NCBI GenBank assembly: GCA_035642415.1
Contig: DASQSI010000162.1
Span: 1-10,141 of the forward strand
Length of the DNA stretch: 10,141 nt
Reading direction: 5' to 3'
Source: Rubrobacter_F sp035642415
GTDB taxonomy: Bacteria > Actinomycetota > Rubrobacteria > Rubrobacterales > Rubrobacteraceae
Shown one piece after another: positions 1 through 4,837 of the stretch; position 1 is the first letter of the stretch; each line of letters begins with the position of its first letter. The translations under genes were made by a program, and so were the position numbers. The notes below the pieces were generated by a model. It searched no databases and had not been told where the DNA came from. It was given only the letters and a program-made list of their open reading frames with translations.

Positions 1-1
1 C

Positions 2-451
2 GAGGCTTTAACCGACGAGCTCGAGCGGCAGGCATACGAGTACTTCAGGCAGATAGACGATATGGGCGGGGTCGTGAAGGCTATAGAGAACGGCTTCCAG
101 ATGCGTGAGATCGCCGAGGCTTCGGCCCGCTACCAGCACGAGATAGAGGAGGACAAGCGCTACATCGTCAACGTTAACATCTACGAGACCGAAGAAGAAC
201 CCGAGGTGGAGACCCACACCATCCCCGACGAGGTCCCCGAGGCGCAGGTAAAGCGCCTCGAGGAGCTCAAGGAGCGTCGCGACAACGAGCAGGTCGGAAA
301 GTGCCTTGAGGCCATAAAGAAGGCCGCCGAAGAAGGCGAGAACACCATGTACCCGACCATCGAAGCCGTGCGTGCCTACGCCACCGTGCAGGAGATCTGC
401 GACGCCATGAAGGAGGTCTACGGCGCCTATCGTGAGACCCCGCAGATTTAA
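2..451 (+). CDS. Methylmalonyl-CoA mutase family, large (catalytic) subunit, C-terminal part; 5' end outside window
   Basis: The reading frame is open from the first complete codon at position 2 to a TAA at 449-451 and encodes the last 149 residues of a B12-dependent acyl-CoA mutase large subunit. The visible part matches the end of the TIM-barrel domain: a helix with YEYFRQIDDMGG, then KAIENGFQMREIAEASARY, then a YIVNVN strand and the typical terminal EAVRAYATVQEICDAM helix. Known family members interconvert methylmalonyl-CoA and succinyl-CoA, isobutyryl-CoA and butyryl-CoA, or 2-hydroxyisobutyryl-CoA and 3-hydroxybutyryl-CoA, using adenosylcobalamin in the cytoplasm. The chain ends without a B12-binding domain, which is supplied by the next gene. 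Residues that separate the substrate types lie upstream of the window, so the exact enzyme is undecided. Four of its 11 Ile codons are ATA, unusual for high-GC DNA. Confidence 0.93.
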   Translation, partial: EALTDELERQAYEYFRQIDDMGGVVKAIENGFQMREIAEASARYQHEIEEDKRYIVNVNIYETEEEPEVETHTIPDEVPEAQVKRLEELKERRDNEQVGKCLEAIKKAAEEGENTMYPTIEAVRAYATVQEICDAMKEVYGAYRETPQI

Positions 452-455
452 GTGG

Positions 456-478
456 GGTAGGCAAAACCTGCCCCTACC
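456..478 (+). repeat. Small intergenic inverted repeat between the mutase subunit genes
   Basis: GGTAGG (456-461) and CCTACC (473-478) are complementary. An alternative fold pairs GGTA with TACC and GGCA with TGCC around a 5-nt loop, leaving a 2-nt bulge. There is no T tract, so this is not a convincing terminator. It may mark an mRNA processing or stability site between the two subunit genes, or be incidental. Confidence 0.3.
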
Positions 479-514
479 ACACCGGATACCTGAGGCTGGA
501 AAGGAGCTACTACT

Positions 515-913
515 ATGGCGGAGACGATAAGGGTGGTGGTGGCCAAGGTAGGCTTAGACGGTCACGACCGGGGGGCTAAGATCATCGCTCGCGCTCTCAG
601 AGACGCCGGAATGGAGGTGATCTACACCGGGCTACACCAGACCCCTGAGCAGGTCGTCGAGGCGGCTATTCAGGAGGACGCTGACGCCGTCGGGGTCTCC
701 ATCCTCTCCGGCGCGCACATGACGCTCATCCCCCGCATCATAGAGCTCCTCGAGGAGAACGACGCCGAAGACGTGTTGGTTTTTGTGGGGGGGACGATTC
801 CCCGTGACGACATCTCCAAGCTTAAGGAAGCCGGTGTCGGCGAGGTTTTCACCCCCGGAACGCCCACCAAGAAAGCGGTGGAGTACCTGCAAGAAGCGGT
901 CCCGGCGGGCTAA
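515..913 (+). CDS. B12-binding small subunit of a methylmalonyl-CoA mutase family enzyme
   Basis: This is a complete 132-aa, single-domain cobalamin-binding protein with a Rossmann-like fold. The B12 signature DxHxxG is present as DGHDRG (residues 15-20), whose His17 should be the lower axial ligand to cobalt. The following SxL is S62-I63-L64, and the GG that packs against the nucleotide tail is G92-G93 in VFVGGTIP. It should pair with the upstream large subunit to form the active mutase, as in split methylmalonyl-, isobutyryl- and hydroxyisobutyryl-CoA mutases; many bacterial mutases instead carry this domain fused to the large subunit. The ATG lies 8 nt after a clear AAGGAG at 501-506. The stop is only 5 nt before the MeaB gene, which indicates co-transcription and probably translational coupling. 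Confidence 0.94.
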   Translation: MAETIRVVVAKVGLDGHDRGAKIIARALRDAGMEVIYTGLHQTPEQVVEAAIQEDADAVGVSILSGAHMTLIPRIIELLEENDAEDVLVFVGGTIPRDDISKLKEAGVGEVFTPGTPTKKAVEYLQEAVPAG

Positions 914-918
914 CTGGT

Positions 919-1860
919 ATGAGCGACAACGAGTTGACCGAACGGCTACTCTCCGGCGACCGGCGTGCGCTGGCCCGAGCAATCTCGAAGATCGAAAGCG
1001 AAGACCCGGAGGCGTCAAACATCATCTCCGAGCTCTACCCGCATACGGGTACGGCCCTCAGCGTGGGCTTTACCGGGCCGCCCGGGGTGGGCAAGAGCAG
1101 CGTCATCGCCAAGCTCATAGAGCTCTACCGCGAGGAGGATAAGAAGGTGGGCGTCGTCTCGGTTGACCCTTCGAGCCCGTTCACGAAAGGAGCGATCCTC
1201 GGCGACCGCATACGCCTGACGGAGCACTTCCTCGACCCGGGGGTGTTTGTCCGCTCGATGGGGAGCCGCGGACACCTCGGGGGCCTGGCGGGCGGGTCGC
1301 AGCTCGCTGGGCTGGCGATGGAGGCCTACGGGGTGGACGTGGTGGTCTACGAGACCATGGGCGTAGGACAGGGAGAGGTCGAGGTTGCGTCCGCGGCGGA
1401 CACGGTGGTGCTCGTCCTGCAACCGGGCACTGGGGACTCGGTACAGGCCTTGAAGGCCGGGGTGATGGAGATCGCGGACATCTTCTGTATTAACAAGAGC
1501 GACCATCCGCAGGCCGACGGGGCGGTGTACGAGGTACGTCAGATCCTGGATATCGGGGAAGAGCTCGAATCGCAGCCCTGGTCTCCCCCTATCCTCATGA
1601 CCCGCGGAGACACGGGAGAAGGCGTCCAAGAGCTCAAAGAGACTATAGAGAAGCACCGGGCGCATCTGGAGGAGAGCGGAGAGCTGGAGAAGCGGCGGCG
1701 GGCCGCGCAGAGGGAGCTTGTGATCTCCTGGGCCACCGTCCGCCTCGAACGCGAGATGCAGGAGCGCCTCGACCGGGAGGACACCGAGCTCATGGAGAAG
1801 GTGTACAACAGAGAGCTCGACCCCATCTCAGCATCGGAGAAGATCTTCAAAGAGGCCTAA
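919..1860 (+). CDS. meaB: MeaB/ArgK-type P-loop GTPase, chaperone of the B12-dependent mutase
   Basis: This 313-aa G3E-family GTPase is close to the usual MeaB length. Visible motifs are Walker A GPPGVGKS (53-60), the switch region with VDPSSPF and GAILGDRIRL (82-100), SRGHLGGLAG (116-125), the Walker B-like YETMGVGQGE (144-153), and the guanine-specificity motif NKSD (192-195). The last 80 or so residues form a charged helical segment typical of the family's dimerisation arm. Known MeaB proteins bind the mutase, gate adenosylcobalamin loading and help remove inactivated cofactor using GTP. The start is 5 nt after the small-subunit stop and has little Shine-Dalgarno sequence of its own, so coupling to the upstream gene is likely. 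Older databases call such proteins ArgK (lysine/arginine/ornithine transport ATPase), which the mutase context argues against. Confidence 0.94.
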   Translation: MSDNELTERLLSGDRRALARAISKIESEDPEASNIISELYPHTGTALSVGFTGPPGVGKSSVIAKLIELYREEDKKVGVVSVDPSSPFTKGAILGDRIRLTEHFLDPGVFVRSMGSRGHLGGLAGGSQLAGLAMEAYGVDVVVYETMGVGQGEVEVASAADTVVLVLQPGTGDSVQALKAGVMEIADIFCINKSDHPQADGAVYEVRQILDIGEELESQPWSPPILMTRGDTGEGVQELKETIEKHRAHLEESGELEKRRRAAQRELVISWATVRLEREMQERLDREDTELMEKVYNRELDPISASEKIFKEA

Positions 1861-1878
1861 CGTAGAGCTCGAAGTAGC

Positions 1879-2634
1879 GTGGCCCCGCAACGCATCGTAA
1901 GCCTGGTGCCGAGCCTGACCGAGACGCTCTTCGCCTTCGGCGTGGGGGAGAGGGTCGTCGGGCGCACCCGCTACTGCACCCAGCCGCCCCGGGCCGTCGG
2001 TCGCGTCGCCAAGGTCGGAGGAACCAAAAAAATCTCCGTACCTCTTGTCCTGGATCTCCATCCCGACCTGGTCGTCGCCGTCAGGGAGGAGAACACTCGT
2101 GAGAACATCGAGGAGCTAAGAGAGGCCGGCGTCCCAGTCCTCGTTGGGGCTCCGGAAGGGATAGCGGGAGCAATAGCCCTGCTAAGAGAGCTGGCTGACC
2201 TGGTCGAGGCCCCACGGGCGGAAGCGGTGCTGGGACCGATCGAACGGGTCCACAGGAAGCTCCAGGCCCAGCGCTGGGAGGAGACTCGCCGGGTCTTCGT
2301 GCCGATCTGGAAGAAGCCGTACATGAGCGTCGGCTCCGACACCTACGTGCACGACGTTCTCGAGACATGCGGCGGCGAGAACGTCCTCGGGGGTTCTCTT
2401 CGCTACCCCACCGTGACCTTGGAGGAGATCGAAGCCGCAGGGCCGGAGGTGATCCTGCTCCCGGACGAGCCCTACCCGTTCTCCGCCGAGGACCTGGAGG
2501 AGTTCTACTCTCTAAGGATCCCCGCCGCCCGCGAGGACCGGATACACCTCGTCGACGGCAAGCTCCTCACCTGGTACGGCCCGCGGATGGCAAGCAGCCT
2601 CACACAGCTCTCGGCACTGCTAAACGCTGGCTAG
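1879..2634 (+). CDS. BtuF-like cobalamin-binding protein without signal peptide
   Basis: This 251-aa protein has the helical-backbone metal-receptor fold of the BtuF/FhuD-type substrate-binding proteins. The start RIVSLVPSLTETLFAFG (residues 5-21) is the classic first strand and helix, followed by VVGRTRYC, then LDLHPDLVV, an EELREAGVPV strand, the second lobe VFVPIWKKPYMSVGSDTYVHDVLETCGG split by a long linker helix, and LLTWYGPRMASSL near the end. BtuF proteins deliver B12 to the BtuCD importer, but the chain begins at its first strand with no signal peptide or lipobox. An upstream extension is impossible because the frame is closed by the meaB stop, with GTG 1879 the only plausible start. 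It therefore looks cytoplasmic. Its place 18 nt after meaB suggests intracellular cobalamin handling for the mutase; that role is inference. Confidence 0.82.
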   Translation: MAPQRIVSLVPSLTETLFAFGVGERVVGRTRYCTQPPRAVGRVAKVGGTKKISVPLVLDLHPDLVVAVREENTRENIEELREAGVPVLVGAPEGIAGAIALLRELADLVEAPRAEAVLGPIERVHRKLQAQRWEETRRVFVPIWKKPYMSVGSDTYVHDVLETCGGENVLGGSLRYPTVTLEEIEAAGPEVILLPDEPYPFSAEDLEEFYSLRIPAAREDRIHLVDGKLLTWYGPRMASSLTQLSALLNAG

Positions 2635-2643
2635 GACTAGCCA
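2628..2643 (+). repeat. Perfect inverted repeat over the stop codon of the BtuF-like gene
   Basis: TGGCTAG (2628-2634) and CTAGCCA (2637-2643) are perfectly complementary around a 2-nt centre, so a real hairpin would have 5-6 pairs and a small loop. It overlaps the TAG stop. No T run follows, so a role as terminator of the mutase operon is only possible, not shown. Confidence 0.35.
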
Positions 2644-2731
2644 CCCCCGCTACGCCGCAACCTTAAAACTTGCGCACGGGGTAAGCTATTCCAAAACGGG
2701 ATGAGCCGCGCGCAGCGGCCGGCGGAGCGAG

Positions 2732-2738
2732 AAGGAGG
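2732..2738 (+). promoter_or_regulatory. Ribosome-binding site that selects the TTG start of the crotonase gene
   Basis: AAGGAGG is a near-perfect Shine-Dalgarno sequence ending 4 nt before TTG 2743, which is in frame with the crotonase-fold gene. The alternative ATG at 2701 has no comparable site and would translate this element as part of an odd hydrophilic N-terminal tail. Confidence 0.7.
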
Positions 2739-2742
2739 CAAT

Positions 2743-3540
2743 TTGGCTGCGGAAGAGTACACCACGCTCGGGTTCGACATCGGTGACGGCGTCGCCTACA
2801 TAACCCTCAACCGGCCGGAAGCGGCCAACGCGCTCAACCGGGAGTTGGCCCAAGAGCTAATGCACGCCGTGCTGCGCTGTGAGGAGGAGCCCGACGTCCG
2901 GGCGGTGCTAATCTCTGGCGAGGGGCCTATGTTCTGCGTCGGCGGCGACCTCAAGAGCTTCGCCGAGCAGGGAGAGCGGCTACCTCGCTACCTGAAGGAG
3001 GTTACTACCTATCTGCACGCCGCCGTCTCGCGCATGGCACGTATGGACCCACCGGTGGTGGCGGCGGTTCACGGCGCCGCGGCCGGAGCGGGGCTGAGCC
3101 TCGCCTGCGCCTGTGACCTCGTCGTAGCTGCCGAATCGGCCCGCTTCACCATGGCTTACACCAACGCTGGTCTCACGCCGGACGGGTCTTCCACTTACTA
3201 CCTGCCCCGCCTCGTGGGCGTCAAGCGGGCGATGGAGCTGACCCTCACCAACCGGCAGCTGTCGGCACAGGAAGCCATGGAGTGGGGCATAGTTACCCGT
3301 GTCGTGCCGGACGAGGACCTGTCCGAAAACGCCGCCACACTCGCGAGGCAGCTCGCCGCCGGCGCGACGAAGGCTTTAGGCGCCTCCAAGCGCCTGCTGC
3401 ACACCGGCTGGACCGAGACGCTGGAGACGCAGATGGAGCACGAAACGCAGACCATCGCCGAGATGGCGGGCACGGCCGACAGCCAGGAGGGCATCTCCGC
3501 CTTCGTGGAGAAGCGTTCCGCGGAGTTCGAGGGCCAATAA
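2743..3540 (+). CDS. Enoyl-CoA hydratase/isomerase (crotonase) family protein, PaaG-like isomerase rather than true hydratase
   Basis: From TTG 2743 the protein is 265 aa, the usual crotonase length, and begins just before the family's first strand (GDGVAYITLNRPE). An ATG at 2701 would add 14 residues but lacks a ribosome-binding site. The two oxyanion-hole segments are present: FCVGGDL (64-70) and HGAAAGAGLSLA. The two glutamates needed for hydration in classical enoyl-CoA hydratase (E144 and E164 in the rat enzyme) align with Ser119 and Tyr139. Asp147 in GLTPDG aligns with the catalytic acid of PaaG and enoyl-CoA isomerases. A double-bond isomerase of CoA esters is thus more likely than a hydratase; this comes from alignment by eye. 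It is separated by about 108 bp from the mutase cluster and precedes the riboswitch, so it may be its own unit or a late member of the upstream operon. Confidence 0.87.
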   Translation: MAAEEYTTLGFDIGDGVAYITLNRPEAANALNRELAQELMHAVLRCEEEPDVRAVLISGEGPMFCVGGDLKSFAEQGERLPRYLKEVTTYLHAAVSRMARMDPPVVAAVHGAAAGAGLSLACACDLVVAAESARFTMAYTNAGLTPDGSSTYYLPRLVGVKRAMELTLTNRQLSAQEAMEWGIVTRVVPDEDLSENAATLARQLAAGATKALGASKRLLHTGWTETLETQMEHETQTIAEMAGTADSQEGISAFVEKRSAEFEGQ

Positions 3541-3579
3541 GCTCCCTTGCCTATAAGATCCTGTTGGCGGGCCGGGAGC
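3541..3579 (+). terminator. Possible stem-loop after the crotonase gene, no T tract
   Basis: GCTCCC (3541-3546) immediately after the stop codon is complementary to GGGAGC (3574-3579), with a further GCC/GGC pair possible inside. The loop is long and no T run follows. The right arm ends one base before the -35 box of the next promoter, so this could insulate the two units, but as a terminator it is weak. Confidence 0.25.
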
Positions 3580-3580
3580 G

Positions 3581-3610
3581 TTGACAGGTGGAGGAGCTTG
3601 GGACTACACT
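3581..3610 (+). promoter_or_regulatory. Sigma-70-type promoter of the riboswitch-led cobalamin operon
   Basis: A perfect -35 box TTGACA (3581-3586) is followed after 18 nt by TACACT (3605-3610), a 4 of 6 match to TATAAT. Transcription would begin near 3617, directly ahead of the conserved riboswitch core, which supports the assignment. No other promoter-like pair this good was seen in the window. Confidence 0.7.
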
Positions 3611-3615
3611 GCTCG

Positions 3616-3800
3616 ACGATCGGGTTGGGTGAAAGGATCAGGAAGCCGGCGAGAATCCGGCACGGTCCCGCCACTGTGACCGGGGAGCGAACCCTCAGCG
3701 ATAAGCCACTGCTGCCAATGGAGCTGAAAGCTTCGCCGAAGCGGCGGGAAGGCCCGGGGTGAGCGGGGATCCGGGAGTCAGGAGACTGGTCTTTCGCCCG
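3616..3800 (+). promoter_or_regulatory. Cobalamin (B12) riboswitch
   Basis: The leader carries the conserved core of the adenosylcobalamin riboswitch in the right order. A GGAAGCCGGCGAGAATCCGG segment (3641-3660) is followed by CGGTCCCGCC and the B12-box core GCCACTGTGA (3670-3679), then the CCGGGGAGC arm, a variable hairpin containing GCTTC-GCC-GAAGC (around 3730-3742), and the closing box AGTCAGGAGACTGG (3776-3789). It sits between a strong promoter and cbtB, and the downstream genes are all cobalt uptake or cobalamin synthesis genes, the usual targets. Binding of B12 is expected to reduce expression. The exact 5' and 3' limits are approximate, and the subclass of ligand (adenosyl- or aquo-/methylcobalamin) cannot be read by eye. 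Confidence 0.93.
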
Positions 3801-3811
3801 TCAAATCCTAC

Positions 3812-3837
3812 CGGGGCGAGGACCCCGAGAAGGAGGT
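3812..3837 (+). promoter_or_regulatory. Expression platform: GC hairpin next to a strong ribosome-binding site of cbtB
   Basis: CGGGG (3812-3816) and CCCCG (3823-3827) form a 5-bp stem with a 6-nt loop. Immediately after it, AAGGAGGT (3830-3837) is a near-ideal Shine-Dalgarno sequence ending 4 nt before the cbtB ATG. No T run follows the stem, so control is more likely at translation initiation than by transcription termination. No clear anti-Shine-Dalgarno segment was found by eye, so the switching mechanism is open. Confidence 0.45.
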
Positions 3838-3841
3838 CTTT

Positions 3842-4057
3842 ATGCAGAGAAGCTCTATCGGGTGGCGCATCTCGTTCGGAGAGATGCCCCTATGGAGCTG
3901 GTTGACGGCGGCGCTCCTACTGCTGCTGCTCTTCTTCCTGCTCTCGGCCAGCGGGGAGCTGCTTGCTCCCTTGCTCGGGCAGGCGGCGGGGGTGACCAAC
4001 TACCTGCACGAGTTCGCCCACGACGGGCGGCACCTGCTCGGCGTTCCCTGTCACTAA
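3842..4057 (+). CDS. cbtB: CbtB, small membrane subunit of predicted cobalt transporter
   Basis: This 71-aa protein has one strong transmembrane segment (about residues 18-36, a run of Leu and Phe) and the signature CbtB C-terminus HEFAHDGRHLLGVPCH. Histidines 56, 60, 64 and 71 with Cys70 form an apparent metal-binding tail, plausibly for Co2+. CbtB was predicted, from its regular pairing with CbtA and B12 riboswitches, to take part in cobalt uptake. Here it is the first gene after the riboswitch, with an excellent ribosome-binding site, and cbtA follows 12 nt after its stop. Family assignment is firm; transport itself rests on genome context in the literature, not on anything the sequence proves. 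Confidence 0.93.
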   Translation: MQRSSIGWRISFGEMPLWSWLTAALLLLLLFFLLSASGELLAPLLGQAAGVTNYLHEFAHDGRHLLGVPCH

Positions 4058-4069
4058 AGGGTCGGGACA

Positions 4070-4774
4070 ATGCTAGGGTCTTATCTACGCCGCGGGATGG
4101 CGGCCGGGTTGCTGGCCGGTCTCCTGGCGGGGCTCTTCGCCTTTCTCTTCGGCGAGCGGTTTGTGGAAAGCGCGATCCAACTCGAACAGGCCGCCGGTGG
4201 ACAGGGCGGCGAGATCTTCAGCCGCTCGACCCAGAAGCTCGGTCTCTTCTTTGCCACAGGCCTCTTCGGGGTGACCGTCGGAGGATTGTTCGGGCTCGCA
4301 TACGCCTGCTTTCGCGACCACCTGTTGTCCGATAGCGAGTGGAACCGCAGCCTATCCCTGGCAGGAACCATCTTCGCTGGGGCCTTTTTGATCCCTTTTA
4401 TGAAGTATCCGGCCAATCCTCCTACCGTGGGCGACCCGGCCACCATCGGAGAGCGGACCGCTTCGTACCTGACGATGGTCGCGCTCTCGCTATTCGTGGT
4501 TCTGGCAGCGTGGTACGCGGCCCGTGCGCTCCGGACGCGAGGGACCGGCGCGCCGCTCCGTCACCTGACGGTGGGATTGGGGGTCGTTGTGGCCGTAGGG
4601 GTGCTGTTCCTGATCCTGCCCCCTGCCCCGGACCCCGGAGAGTTTCCTTCCGGGCTGTTGTGGAGCTTCCGGCTCTCCTCCTTGGGCACTCAGCTCGTCT
4701 TCTGGACCGGCCTGGGGGTAGTCTTCGGGCTCTTCTGCGAGCGAGCAGATCGCCGTAAGCCCTTGGAAAGCTGA
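4070..4774 (+). CDS. cbtA: CbtA, multi-spanning membrane subunit of predicted cobalt transporter
   Basis: This 234-aa integral membrane protein shows hydrophobic segments at about residues 9-28, 57-81, 94-111, 131-151, 166-183 and 205-223, consistent with the five or so helices of CbtA. The hallmark motif after the third segment is present: FMKYPANPPTVGDPATIGER (110-129). The first segment is a Gly/Ala/Leu zipper (GLLAGLLAGLFAFLFGE) typical of the family. It begins 12 nt after cbtB, with a GGG-rich Shine-Dalgarno-like stretch over the cbtB stop, so the two are co-translated. It is expected to form the Co2+ permeation unit with CbtB in the cytoplasmic membrane, supplying the metal inserted by the CobN-containing chelatase encoded downstream. 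The 63 bp between it and cobQ hold nothing else recognisable. Confidence 0.92.
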   Translation: MLGSYLRRGMAAGLLAGLLAGLFAFLFGERFVESAIQLEQAAGGQGGEIFSRSTQKLGLFFATGLFGVTVGGLFGLAYACFRDHLLSDSEWNRSLSLAGTIFAGAFLIPFMKYPANPPTVGDPATIGERTASYLTMVALSLFVVLAAWYAARALRTRGTGAPLRHLTVGLGVVVAVGVLFLILPPAPDPGEFPSGLLWSFRLSSLGTQLVFWTGLGVVFGLFCERADRRKPLES

Positions 4775-4837
4775 GCCGTTTATGGCGGAAGCTGCCCTCG
4801 TGCCGCCCTGCGGACGAACGCTCGTAAGGAACCTGCT

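Noticed and set aside
1015..1665. 216-codon open frame on the - strand
   Set aside because: Shadow of meaB, which has all GTPase motifs on the + strand.
919..1860. ArgK, lysine/arginine/ornithine transport ATPase
   Set aside because: This is an old name for the same GTPase family; the gene directly follows the B12-binding mutase subunit, which points to MeaB.
2659..2700. Possible promoter before the crotonase gene (TTGCGC at 2670, TAAGCT at 2682)
   Set aside because: The spacing is only 6 nt and no better pair was found, so it was not annotated.
3547..3762. 71-codon open frame on the + strand in the leader region
   Set aside because: It runs through the promoter and the riboswitch core; the base conservation is explained by RNA structure and the translated product looks random.
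3862..4335. 157-codon + strand frame overlapping cbtB and cbtA
   Set aside because: An Arg/Gly-rich out-of-frame translation across two well-supported membrane protein genes.
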